A stretch of 64,000 bases of DNA from Bythopirellula sp041737835 (GTDB lineage: Bacteria > Planctomycetota > Planctomycetia > Pirellulales > Lacipirellulaceae): NCBI GenBank assembly GCA_041737835.1, contig JBGSQY010000054.1. One strand, 5' to 3'. Position 1 is the stretch's first letter, and each line of letters opens with the position of its first letter. The translations under genes and the position numbers were made by a program. This document shows, one piece after another, positions 52,214 through 60,674 of the stretch. The notes under the pieces were generated by a model that was given only the letters and a program-made list of their open reading frames with translations, ran no database searches and was not told the origin of the DNA.

Positions 52214-53371
52214 ATGGAACGAGTCCTTGAAATCGCGCTCGCGTATCCGCGCTTTCCTCATCGTGAATCGTTTTTTGAAGGGGTCTTGAAGTACGCGAAG
52301 GATACGAATCGTAACTGGTCGTATATCACCGGCCTGGAAGCTTTGTCGATGTCGGTGCTCGACCTCGTGGGTTGGCCCGGCGATGGCATTCTCGCCGCGA
52401 TTTGTACGGAAGAAGAAGCGGCCTGTGCCGCGGCGATGCCGATTCCCGTGGTCAATATTTCCTGTGCTTTAGAGACCACGCCCGTGCCCCGTTGTGCAGC
52501 CGACTTCGTGGCGATGGGACGAATCGCGGCGTCGCATTTGTTGGATAAAGGCTTTCAGTCGTTCGCCTATTATGGCTTGAGCGATGTGGGTTATTCCAAT
52601 CAGCGCCGCAAGGGGTTCGAAGATCGGCTCGAAGAAGCCGGTTTCAAGCCTTCGAGCTACTTGTGCAAACCGACCTTCCGCCTGGGGGGGAGTGAATGGC
52701 TACAGCAAAATAGGGAACTGGCCGAGTGGATTTTAAGCCTGCAGCGGCCGATTGGCTTGTTTGCCGTGTCGGATTACCGTGCCCGACAAGTGCTCGATGC
52801 CTGTCGGCTGGTGGGACTCAAAATTCCCGAGGAAGTGGCGATCGTTGGGGTGGATAATGAACGCATTATTTGCGATCACGTTCATCCGACGCTCACAAGC
52901 ATTGCCCGCAATAACCAACTGGAAGGCTATCGTGCGGCGGAACTTTTGGACCGGATGATCCAAGGGGAACAAGTCCCACTGGAGACGGAGCCAGTCTCGC
53001 CCTTGGAAATCGTGGAACGCGATTCGACCGCCACGTTTGCCGTGTCCGATCCGCGTCTGCGCGACGCACTGAACTATCTGCACATGCATATTGAAGATCC
53101 GCTGTCGATTGACGAAGTCACGCGGCACGCGGGTGTCTCGCGGCGATGGCTGGAGTATGCGTTTCGCGATGCTTTGGGCGAAACGCCTTATCAATATTTG
53201 CGTCGGCAGCGGCTGGCGCATGCGCGGCGTTTGCTTGCCAGCGACCCGAGCGCTAAGATCTACAATATTGCCCAGCGAAGTGGCTTCACTTCGGCGAAGC
53301 AATTGACGATCGCTTTTCATCAAGACTTCGGCATGAGCCCCCGCGAATATCGGCGAGCGGCTCAGTCATAG
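52214..53371 (+). CDS. XylR-type AraC-family transcriptional regulator
   Basis: 385 residues from ATG 52214, which has AGGGA at the right distance; a GTG at 52196 precedes it. Residues 1-265 form a LacI/periplasmic-binding-like sensor domain (ILAAICTEEEAACAAA, IPVVNISCALE, FVAMGRIAASHLLDKGF, LFAVSDYRARQVLDACRLVG, VAIVGVDNERIICDHVHPTLTS split in use) and residues about 280-385 an AraC-type double helix-turn-helix (DPLSIDEVTRHAGVSRRWLEYAFRD, SDPSAKIYNIAQRSGFTS, DFGMSPREYRRAA). In E. coli XylR this layout binds D-xylose and activates transport and isomerase genes. It is the only specific transcription factor seen in the window, so it may govern the adjacent catabolic arrays; its ligand is unknown. 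A perfect palindrome is in its upstream region. Confidence 0.93.
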   Translation: MERVLEIALAYPRFPHRESFFEGVLKYAKDTNRNWSYITGLEALSMSVLDLVGWPGDGILAAICTEEEAACAAAMPIPVVNISCALETTPVPRCAADFVAMGRIAASHLLDKGFQSFAYYGLSDVGYSNQRRKGFEDRLEEAGFKPSSYLCKPTFRLGGSEWLQQNRELAEWILSLQRPIGLFAVSDYRARQVLDACRLVGLKIPEEVAIVGVDNERIICDHVHPTLTSIARNNQLEGYRAAELLDRMIQGEQVPLETEPVSPLEIVERDSTATFAVSDPRLRDALNYLHMHIEDPLSIDEVTRHAGVSRRWLEYAFRDALGETPYQYLRRQRLAHARRLLASDPSAKIYNIAQRSGFTSAKQLTIAFHQDFGMSPREYRRAAQS

Positions 53372-53708
53372 AGAGGCTTTTTGTGTCCATTTTCTTCCTG
53401 AGAAACGCAAATTTCGCGAGGAATCGTGCAATGCGTTTTTAGGGAAGAATTATGCGGCAAGAGCTTGTTTACAGCAATGCAGTGTCAATTAGATTGAATT
53501 CAGACGGCTGGAGCTATTGGGCTGTCTGTAACGAAGACTGACGTTCAAGTGGCGGATACCTTGGGCTCAGTTGCTTGTCTCGAACCACGTGGGCAGGACG
53601 TGGTTAACGGTACGGGGAGGTATCGCCACGTTCTTTTCCGTTGACTATCTCAATCACTTTTCAGATGGGTTTCGTAGCCCGTCGTGTCTACCAATGGGAG
53701 TTTGACTA
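53372..53708. other. 337-bp intergenic region downstream of the regulator
   Basis: No gene is supported. A perfect 8-bp inverted repeat (AACCACGT, loop GGGCAGG, ACGTGGTT) lies at 53583-53605; without a T run it could be a regulatory site or an RNA hairpin. The Shine-Dalgarno GGGAG at 53696-53700 serves the next gene. A weak TTGTTT to TTAGAT promoter-like pair is near 53470-53500. Confidence 0.4.
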
Positions 53709-54680
53709 ATGAAGAAACAACTGCGATTGACTCTATTGCTGGCCTGCGGGCTGGCTGTCTCGCTAACGCAGGCCGCCTCGGCACGCGTGATCAGCACTTT
53801 TGATCCAGGCGGAGCTGACTCCGAAGTTCGCGAAGCCGCACCGACCACTGCACGCGGCGCGATGACTGAATTGGGCATGCGTTCGGCCAGCTCTCACAAT
53901 GGCCACGTCTATATGAAATTTGGTGTGCAAGGAGTGAATGCCGCCAATCTGAATCACCCCATCACTGTCCGCACGACTTGGGCACTGACAAACTTGAACA
54001 ATGCCCGTATTGAAGATGAAGTCGACCAAGTCAACGCCACGTTTGCTGATAACCCAAACGTTAAGTTCGACTACTATGTGTTAAACCCAAACAATGCCAA
54101 GGCGGATTGGAATGAAGCCACGATGGTCTACGGCACAACGCCGGTGAGCTGGGCTCCTGGTTTGACGTTCGATGGTAACTTCTCCACGAAAGACATTATT
54201 GTCAATGCTGCGAACTTCACCTACTTGGGTGAAAATGAACTTCGCAGCTTGAATCGCAAAGACATCGCTGGCGTGATCACGCCAGTCGAAAACCGCATTC
54301 CTGTTGGCGAGAGCTTCGATCTCACTTTCCCCGTGGGAAGCCCGCTGCACACCGCAATTGCCGCTGCTCAAGCGACCGGTCACAAGACCGTGACCGTGAT
54401 GTCGACGTTGCAACACGTCTTTGATACGGCTGGTATTTCCCCTGACTGGATCAACCACAACTACGTTTTCAATCCTAAGGAACGTAATCCGTTGACGACC
54501 GACACCGGTTACGACAACGACAGCACGGACGCGATTCCTTCGGGTCCTGGTCCAAACAGTGCTGCCGCCAATACGGCTGCCAACCCGTTTGCTCCGCAAT
54601 TGTTGTTCGTGCCCGAGCCAAGCAGCATTGTGTTGCTGGGCTTGTGCGGACTGTCTTTGTTGGGACGTCGTCGGGTTTAG
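53709..54680 (+). CDS. PEP-CTERM secreted protein, DNRLRE/CBM96-like
   Basis: 323 residues with a signal peptide (LLLACGLAVSLTQAASA) and a C-terminal PEP-CTERM signal (VPEPSSIVLLGLCGLSLLGRRR). The middle resembles a DNRLRE/CBM96-like beta-sandwich: TRGAMTELGMRSA-type start (RGAMTELGMRS), VYMKFGVQGVNA, a DWNEATMVYGTTPVSW segment near residue 140 that matches the W-E-..-T pattern of these domains. The likeness is by eye and modest; the function could be surface carbohydrate binding. It is preceded by GGGAG and ends with a strong hairpin 11 bases after the stop, so it is transcribed alone. Confidence 0.75.
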   Translation: MKKQLRLTLLLACGLAVSLTQAASARVISTFDPGGADSEVREAAPTTARGAMTELGMRSASSHNGHVYMKFGVQGVNAANLNHPITVRTTWALTNLNNARIEDEVDQVNATFADNPNVKFDYYVLNPNNAKADWNEATMVYGTTPVSWAPGLTFDGNFSTKDIIVNAANFTYLGENELRSLNRKDIAGVITPVENRIPVGESFDLTFPVGSPLHTAIAAAQATGHKTVTVMSTLQHVFDTAGISPDWINHNYVFNPKERNPLTTDTGYDNDSTDAIPSGPGPNSAAANTAANPFAPQLLFVPEPSSIVLLGLCGLSLLGRRRV

Positions 54681-54690
54681 TTTTCACGAT

Positions 54691-54726
54691 GATCGAAGCT
54701 CGCGGAACTTTCCGCGGGCTTCGATC
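54691..54726 (+). terminator. Hairpin terminator after the PEP-CTERM gene
   Basis: A 16-bp stem with one G-U pair (GATCGAAGCTCGCGGA, loop ACTT, TCCGCGGGCTTCGATC) followed by AATTT, 11 bases after the stop at 54680. The following T run is short. Confidence 0.7.
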
Positions 54727-54953
54727 AATTTACTAGCACACGGAACAAGAGTTTATCAAATCACTTTTCACGCGAAGAACGACGGAAGTCACGTTCCTTG
54801 CCCCCGGTTTTCTGATCGCGACTTCAATGTCAAGCCGAGTCGAGTGGGCGATGATTCACTCGGTTTGCCGAAATAGTTGAGCACGGAACGCGCTCGACGA
54901 ACGGCTATTCACAGACTAATCGATTATCTGCTTCAGCATTAAGGACAATATCC

Positions 54954-57900
54954 ATGCGAAAAATCACACGCTCCTTGGCAGCCATGGCGCTGGCGGCATC
55001 GAGTTTAGCAGCCTATGCGGAAACCGATGTTGAGACCATCAATTGGGGTGGCACGACTGGTCCTCGGAATTGGCATGAAACGGGCAATTGGACGGGCGGC
55101 GTGATTCCGAACGATTCGTTAAAACGAGCAAATCTGTCAGTGAATCTGGGGTCGAATTTGACGTTGGACCTGGGGGCCACAGACACAACAGTGGCAGGAT
55201 TGGAAATCGGTGGTACTTCCGCCGCCGTGACCACGGCCATCAATGGCACGGGCCGCCTGATTTTCCGCAATGATGATACATTCGTACTCTCGACAACGGC
55301 CAACGCCGACTTCGACAATAGCACGACAGTGGCCGGTCGAGACTTTTTGATTTGGCAGCGCAATGTTGGTGCGACGAGCCAAGTGAACAACGGCAACGGC
55401 GACGCCAATGCCGATGGCACGGTCAATGATTTGGACCTAGCAGTTTGGCAAGAGCAATACGGTTTGGGGACAGGCCTGTTCAACATTGGCACGCCTAATG
55501 TTGCTTCGAATGGCGTTGTTGGCTCGGTCAATACGATCAATGCTCCGATTCACATCATGAACGAGCAGTTGGAATTTGGCGGTAGCAACAATCTGACGCT
55601 CAATGGCAATATTACTTATGAAGGTGATCCGGAAGCTGCGGGTGCGAGCAGTGCTTCGTTCCGTGCCATCAATCCTGGCTTCACTTTGACGGTGAATGGA
55701 AATATCACAGTTGCCAATTCCGACGCTCTCGATGGTGTCGATTTTCGGATTAATAACAATGTCAAAGCTCAAGGCACCGTGGTTATCAATGGCGTAATCC
55801 AAGGGGCAGGCGACTTGCAATTGGGAGCGCTCGATAATGGCTCGCTTTTGCCTCTGGGCAGCATTCGCCTCAATAACGCTAATACTTACTTAGGCAGTAT
55901 TCGAGCCGGGCGAGGTAACTTGATCCTGGCGCATAATGATGCGCTCGGCAAAGCCAGCGAGACGCTCAATGATAATGGCACGCCGGAAAATCCCGCCGAC
56001 GACTATTATCCTCAAGCGAATTACCGGCAAGATGGCCCGGTCAACTTCGGCTTCAACATGATTTCGACGGATGATACTCGCGTGATTTCAAATGACATCA
56101 CGATGGCCCAATGGCAAACCATAAAGGGCGATCACTCTCTGGAGTTGAGCGGTCATATTACTCAGACCAACAACCGCGGCATCATCAATATGTTGCCAGC
56201 TGGCAAGACGCTCAAACTCAGTGGTGATATCGATATCTGGGAAGACGACGAAGTGCTCGAACGACGGTTTGTCGTGGACGGCACGGGTAAGACTTTGATT
56301 ACCGGTACGATTAGCGACAATGAAATTGGCGCAACGGGTCAAGATCGTCGAATTCAGAAAACTGGTACGGGCGTGTTAGTCATCGACGTGGCACCTGGTG
56401 CGAACAATCACAGTGGACCTGAAATCGTAACGATGGGAAATCTGCATTACGCCAACAACGGTTCGCTCAATGTCAATACAACGGTCGCCACAGGTTACTC
56501 AGCGAATATTCGTGCGACTGGTGGTGCCGTCGGCGTGGACGTTCATCCGGCAGGTCAAAATATCACGACTAATACGACCTTCATTGGCAAGATTGATCAC
56601 ACGAGCACAGGTGGTTTGATGTTGGCTTCAACGGATGCAGCCGTGAATATCAATCTCAGCTCGGCGGCGCTAAACAATGTTGAAAACATGAGTATTGCCG
56701 CGCCTGAAACTGGTTTGACTTATACTGGCACGCTAACTCCCAATGCGAACCAATATCGCCTAGGCGGTGGCACGGGGACATTGACCTTGCCGAATGCTCA
56801 ACTCAGCGGCGCGGCGCGTTCGTTGTCGGTTCGTAACGGTGGCACGGTACGGCTGTTGGGAAACAACAGCTACGGTGGCGCCACGGTTATCGAGAGCAAA
56901 TACACGCAGAGCAATCAAGAGCGCGCGGCGGCAGATTCTGCGACGGGCGCTCCTGAAATCTTTATTGATCGATTGGTAGCCCCCACCTTGGAAGTGAACA
57001 CATTGGCCAACGGTGGTGCGAACAGCAGCATTGGCAATTCTTCGAATGCCGCTGCCAATCTATTGATTCAAGGTTCGACCTTGAAGTACGTCGGCACGGG
57101 GCATTCGACCGACCGTTTGTTCACCATCGGCACTGCCGGGGCCACTTTGAATGCCTCGGGAACTGGAGCCGTGAACTTCACCAACACGGGCTCGGCAGTA
57201 AGTGCCGATGCGGCGGATATCACGGGCACACTCGACGACTTTACGCTCAGCCCTAACGTGATCGCCAACGTGTCGAATTCCCGAGATGTGATCATCGGCA
57301 TGACCATCGCCGACCCAGATCCAGCGAATATAATGACGGACTTTACTCAAGCACCATGTGCGGGCGATGGTTCGAATTGTATTCCCGCAACGGATACCCA
57401 GACTCCACCTCAACCCACGGTCGTGACTGGCGTGAGCAATGATGGTAAACAGGTTGGGATTAGCGCGAATTATGGGTTTATCTACAAGGAGAATACTCGG
57501 CTTGTGTTGGGAACCGTGGCTCGGACGCTAACTCTGAGCGGCACGAATGCCCAGGCCAATATTCTCAGCCCTGTGATTACCAACTCAGCCAAGGGTGGTG
57601 TTGTAAACATCACCAAGAATGGCACTGGCACCTGGTTGTTGGAAAGCGTGAATACAACAACTGGCGTGACGACCGTTGACGCGGGTACGCTCGGCGGTAA
57701 CGGTGGCGTTGGCGGAAACTTGGTTGTGAATACCAGCGGCACGTTTGCTCCCGGCGGTTTGAATACTGTGGGTGACTTCAGCGTAGCGGGCAGCTTTACG
57801 CTCAACACGGGTGGTATCCTCGGTGTGCAGTTGGCTGGCACGTTGCCGGCTCAGATTGATTTGCTGAGTGTGACCGGTGCAGCCACGCTGAGTGGTGCGT

Positions 57901-58160
57901 TGAACGTTTCGCTGTTGTCCTTCTCCCCTGCTTTGAACAGCACGTACACTGTGCTGACCGCAGCGGGTGGCATTACTGATAACGGCTTGACCTTAACCGG
58001 TGCGGCCGGTTTCCAAAAGCAGATCGTGGGAAATAGCCTCGTGCTCAAGTATGTGGGCGGTGCCCTCAGTGCTTTGGCTTCGGTGCCCGAACCAAGCAGC
58101 ATGGTGCTGATCAGTCTGGCCATGATGTGCTTGGGATCACGCCGACAAGCAAGGTCGTAG
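54954..58160 (+). CDS. Large beta-helix (autotransporter-type repeat) protein with an internal dockerin and PEP-CTERM
   Basis: 1068 residues; ATG 54954 has AAGGA 8 bases upstream and a signal peptide ending AAYA. The body is a repeat-rich beta-helix of the autotransporter-associated type (NTYLGSIRAGRGNLILAHNDALG, MLPAGKTLKLSGDI, NGTGTWLLESVNTTTGVTTVDAGTLGG, which is used in parts) and ends in VPEPSSMVLISLAMMCLGSRRQ, a PEP-CTERM signal. Residues 118-171 are a dockerin type I pair (ANADFDNSTTVAGRDFLIWQR and GDANADGTVNDLDLAVWQEQYG) placed between strands near the N-terminus. The first calcium loop (DFDNSTTVAGRDF) has lost Asp/Gly positions. A surface or matrix protein of unknown function, perhaps displaying enzymes; it stands alone between two terminators. 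Confidence 0.85.
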   Translation: MRKITRSLAAMALAASSLAAYAETDVETINWGGTTGPRNWHETGNWTGGVIPNDSLKRANLSVNLGSNLTLDLGATDTTVAGLEIGGTSAAVTTAINGTGRLIFRNDDTFVLSTTANADFDNSTTVAGRDFLIWQRNVGATSQVNNGNGDANADGTVNDLDLAVWQEQYGLGTGLFNIGTPNVASNGVVGSVNTINAPIHIMNEQLEFGGSNNLTLNGNITYEGDPEAAGASSASFRAINPGFTLTVNGNITVANSDALDGVDFRINNNVKAQGTVVINGVIQGAGDLQLGALDNGSLLPLGSIRLNNANTYLGSIRAGRGNLILAHNDALGKASETLNDNGTPENPADDYYPQANYRQDGPVNFGFNMISTDDTRVISNDITMAQWQTIKGDHSLELSGHITQTNNRGIINMLPAGKTLKLSGDIDIWEDDEVLERRFVVDGTGKTLITGTISDNEIGATGQDRRIQKTGTGVLVIDVAPGANNHSGPEIVTMGNLHYANNGSLNVNTTVATGYSANIRATGGAVGVDVHPAGQNITTNTTFIGKIDHTSTGGLMLASTDAAVNINLSSAALNNVENMSIAAPETGLTYTGTLTPNANQYRLGGGTGTLTLPNAQLSGAARSLSVRNGGTVRLLGNNSYGGATVIESKYTQSNQERAAADSATGAPEIFIDRLVAPTLEVNTLANGGANSSIGNSSNAAANLLIQGSTLKYVGTGHSTDRLFTIGTAGATLNASGTGAVNFTNTGSAVSADAADITGTLDDFTLSPNVIANVSNSRDVIIGMTIADPDPANIMTDFTQAPCAGDGSNCIPATDTQTPPQPTVVTGVSNDGKQVGISANYGFIYKENTRLVLGTVARTLTLSGTNAQANILSPVITNSAKGGVVNITKNGTGTWLLESVNTTTGVTTVDAGTLGGNGGVGGNLVVNTSGTFAPGGLNTVGDFSVAGSFTLNTGGILGVQLAGTLPAQIDLLSVTGAATLSGALNVSLLSFSPALNSTYTVLTAAGGITDNGLTLTGAAGFQKQIVGNSLVLKYVGGALSALASVPEPSSMVLISLAMMCLGSRRQARS

Positions 58161-58208
58161 CCCAACTCGGGTGCGTGATTCACCTTTAAATGCTTGATCT
58201 TTTACTGA

Positions 58209-58246
58209 GCAACCCAACGACCAACAAGTCGTTGGGTTGCTTTTTT
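58209..58246 (+). terminator. Intrinsic terminator of the beta-helix gene
   Basis: A perfect 12-bp stem (GCAACCCAACGA, loop CCAACAAG, TCGTTGGGTTGC) directly followed by six T, 48 bases after the stop at 58160. It is the most textbook terminator in the window. Confidence 0.93.
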
Positions 58247-58384
58247 ATGCGCAGCAACAGATGCAAAACTTGGCGGCGAGTTGTTGAATTTGCCTGATTG
58301 ATTCAAAGCGCAGGTGTTATCACAGGCTGCGGATTTGGGATGATTAGCTGCAAAATTGCGGTGCCGTGAGACGTGTACAGTCGA

Positions 58385-58414
58385 TTGACACACTCCGACT
58401 AGGCCAAAGATAAT
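58385..58414 (+). promoter_or_regulatory. Predicted sigma-70-like promoter of the rhamnose operon
   Basis: TTGACA at 58385-58390, an 18-base spacer and GATAAT at 58409-58414. The start of transcription would fall near 58421, giving a leader of about 45 bases to rhaEW. An imperfect palindrome (GTGTACAGTCGATTGACAC) overlaps the -35 box. Confidence 0.6.
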
Positions 58415-58421
58415 GGACGGT

Positions 58422-58440
58422 TTCAGCAGGTCTCGCTGAA
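58422..58440. promoter_or_regulatory. Inverted repeat TTCAGC/GCTGAA at the predicted transcription start
   Basis: Perfect 6-bp arms with a 7-base spacer (AGGTCTC), overlapping the expected start of transcription of the rhamnose genes. This is where a repressor would act; the regulator is not known. Confidence 0.4.
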
Positions 58441-58466
58441 CCCAATCAAAGTTTAAGAATTCCACT

Positions 58467-60662
58467 ATGAGCGCTGCTTCGACCGATCAATTCCGCCATG
58501 TTACTTTCCTTTGGGATGATGCCACTGCCGATAAGCTCAGCCCCGCGGAGCGATTAGTTTATCGTTCTAACTGTTTGGGCGCGGATCAGCGGATTACTAA
58601 CACGGGTGGTGGAAATACTTCTTCGAAGCTCGCGGAAGCTGATCCGCTCTCAGGTGATGATGTCGATGTGCTGTGGGTGAAGGGTTCCGGCGGGGATTTA
58701 CGGACGAGCAAACTGGAGAATTTTGCATCGCTCTATATGGACAAGCTCATCGGCTTACAGCAAGTCTACGGCAGCCAGGCCGAACGCGGGCCCAAGACGC
58801 CGGCGGAAGACGCGATGGTTGGTTACTTTCCGCACTGCACCTTCGCGCTCAACCCACGGGCGAGTTCGATCGATACGCCCCTGCATGGGTTTTTGCCTGC
58901 GCGGCATGTTGACCACATGCACCCCAATTCGGTGATCGCGATCGCGGCCAGCCGTGCGAGCAAACGACTCACCGAGGAAATCTTTGGCGGTGAAGTCGGT
59001 TGGGTGCCTTGGTTGCGGCCGGGATTTGAGTTGGGCCTATTGATGCAGCGTGAAGTCGAGGCCAATCCCGAGCTGAAAGGCTTGGTGATGAGCCAGCATG
59101 GGATGATCAACTGGGCAGACGACGACAAAGAGTGCTATGAACTGACACTGTCATTGATCGACAAGGCTGCCGAATATATTGAATCCAAAGACAAGGGCGC
59201 CCAAACCTTTGGCGGGCGGAAGTATCAACCGTTGGACACAACGGCGCGGGATGCCTTGCTCGTGGAATTGTTGCCGTGGCTGAGGGGGCAGATTTCGCAA
59301 CAGGCTCGCTTCATTGGAACGGTGCAAACCGATGAAACGATTCAGCGGTTTGTGAACTCGCACGATGCCGCGCGGCTCGCGGAGTTGGGAACGAGCTGCC
59401 CCGACCATTTTCTACGAACAAAGATCAAACCGCTCTATGTGGATTGGAATCCGCAACAAGAAGACATCAAGGCACTGCGTGAAAAGTTGTCGTCGGGGCT
59501 CACCAAGTATCGCGACGACTATCGCGATTACTACGAACGCTGCAAGCACGCGAATTCTCCCGCGATGCGAGATCCCAATCCGACTGTGATCTTGATTCCC
59601 GGAGTGGGGATGATCGCCTGGGGCAAGAATAAAAGTGAATCTCGCGTGACGGCGGAGTTTTACAACTGTGCGGTCGAAGTGATGCGTGGTGCGGAGGCGA
59701 TTGACGAATACATCGCCCTGCCCCAGCAAGAAGCCTTCGATATCGAGTATTGGCTGTTGGAAGAAGCGAAACTCAAGCGGATGCCGGCGGAAAAAGAACT
59801 CGCTCGGAGCATTGTCGTCGTGGTTGGCGCTGGCTCGGGGATCGGCAAGGTGATTGCCCATCGCGTGGCGAGCGAAGGGGCTCACGTGGTGTGTGCCGAC
59901 TTGAATCGCGAAGCGGCCGAGGCGACGGCCCAAGAACTCATCAAGAAATACGGCCAAGGCATCGGCGTGGCCGGCAGCGGTATCTCGGGTTGTGGCCCTG
60001 CGATTGGCGCGGCTGTCGATATAACCAAGCGGGAATCGATCAACGAATTGCTCGCACAAACGATTTTAGCCTATGGCGGGATCGACAATTTGGTGGTGAC
60101 CGCCGGTGTGTTCCTGCCGCCCAGCCGAGATGGTCGTGTTTCGGACGATGCTTGGAAGCTCACGTTTGAAGTCAATGTTCGCGGCAGTTACAACATTGCC
60201 GATGAAGCGAACAAGGTGTTCGTCGCGCAAGGTTTGCCGGGTTCGATCGTGATGACCACGAGCGTCAACGGCATGGTCGCCAAGAAGGGCTCGCTCGCCT
60301 ACGACACTTCCAAGGCGGCGGCGAATCACTTGGTTCGAGAGCTCGCCATCGAACTCGCTCCCCTGGTGCGTGTGAATGCGATTGCCCCCGCCACGGTGGT
60401 CGAAGGCTCGACGATGTTTCCCCGCGACCGCGTGATTGCCTCGTTGACTAAATACAACATCGCGTTTGCCGAGGACGAGTCGGACGACGAACTCCGCAGC
60501 AAGCTCGCGAATTTTTATGCTCAGCGGACTTTGACCAAGCAGCCGATCACGCCGGCCGATCAAGCCGAGGCGGCGTATTTTCTTCTCTCCAGCAAATCGA
60601 GCAAGACAACCGGCCAGATCATTTGTGTCGACGGCGGTTTGCACGAAGCTTTTCAGCGTTAG
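58467..60662 (+). CDS. rhaEW: Bifunctional L-rhamnulose-1-phosphate aldolase / lactaldehyde dehydrogenase
   Basis: 731 residues, cytoplasmic. The N-terminal part (about 1-430) is a class II aldolase/adducin domain with Gly-rich GADQRITNTGGGNTSS and the metal-ligand motif HVDHMHPNSV (about residue 147). The C-terminal part (about 448-731) is a short-chain dehydrogenase with VVVGAGSGIGKVIAHRV, catalytic Tyr and Lys in YDTSKAAANH (about 611), and a terminal FVDGG-like ICVDGGLH. This fusion (TIGR02632 type) splits L-rhamnulose 1-phosphate into DHAP and L-lactaldehyde and oxidises the latter to L-lactate. The gene is first in the rha operon, 12 bp before rhaB. A lactaldehyde-oxidising fusion removes the need for a separate aldehyde dehydrogenase. 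Confidence 0.94.
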   Translation: MSAASTDQFRHVTFLWDDATADKLSPAERLVYRSNCLGADQRITNTGGGNTSSKLAEADPLSGDDVDVLWVKGSGGDLRTSKLENFASLYMDKLIGLQQVYGSQAERGPKTPAEDAMVGYFPHCTFALNPRASSIDTPLHGFLPARHVDHMHPNSVIAIAASRASKRLTEEIFGGEVGWVPWLRPGFELGLLMQREVEANPELKGLVMSQHGMINWADDDKECYELTLSLIDKAAEYIESKDKGAQTFGGRKYQPLDTTARDALLVELLPWLRGQISQQARFIGTVQTDETIQRFVNSHDAARLAELGTSCPDHFLRTKIKPLYVDWNPQQEDIKALREKLSSGLTKYRDDYRDYYERCKHANSPAMRDPNPTVILIPGVGMIAWGKNKSESRVTAEFYNCAVEVMRGAEAIDEYIALPQQEAFDIEYWLLEEAKLKRMPAEKELARSIVVVVGAGSGIGKVIAHRVASEGAHVVCADLNREAAEATAQELIKKYGQGIGVAGSGISGCGPAIGAAVDITKRESINELLAQTILAYGGIDNLVVTAGVFLPPSRDGRVSDDAWKLTFEVNVRGSYNIADEANKVFVAQGLPGSIVMTTSVNGMVAKKGSLAYDTSKAAANHLVRELAIELAPLVRVNAIAPATVVEGSTMFPRDRVIASLTKYNIAFAEDESDDELRSKLANFYAQRTLTKQPITPADQAEAAYFLLSSKSSKTTGQIICVDGGLHEAFQR

Positions 60663-60674
60663 AAACCCAATCGC

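Larger units (their letters stand above)
58161..58466. promoter_or_regulatory. 306-bp region upstream of the rhamnose operon
   Basis: Contains the terminator of the preceding gene (58209-58246), then no coding sequence, then a strong sigma-70-like promoter and an inverted repeat just downstream of it, before the rhaEW start at 58467. Confidence 0.6.

Noticed and set aside
47666..58160. Cellulosome components because of dockerin repeats
   Set aside because: No cohesin or scaffoldin is visible, and in planctomycetes dockerin-like repeats occur on many PEP-CTERM proteins; treated as calcium-binding modules only.
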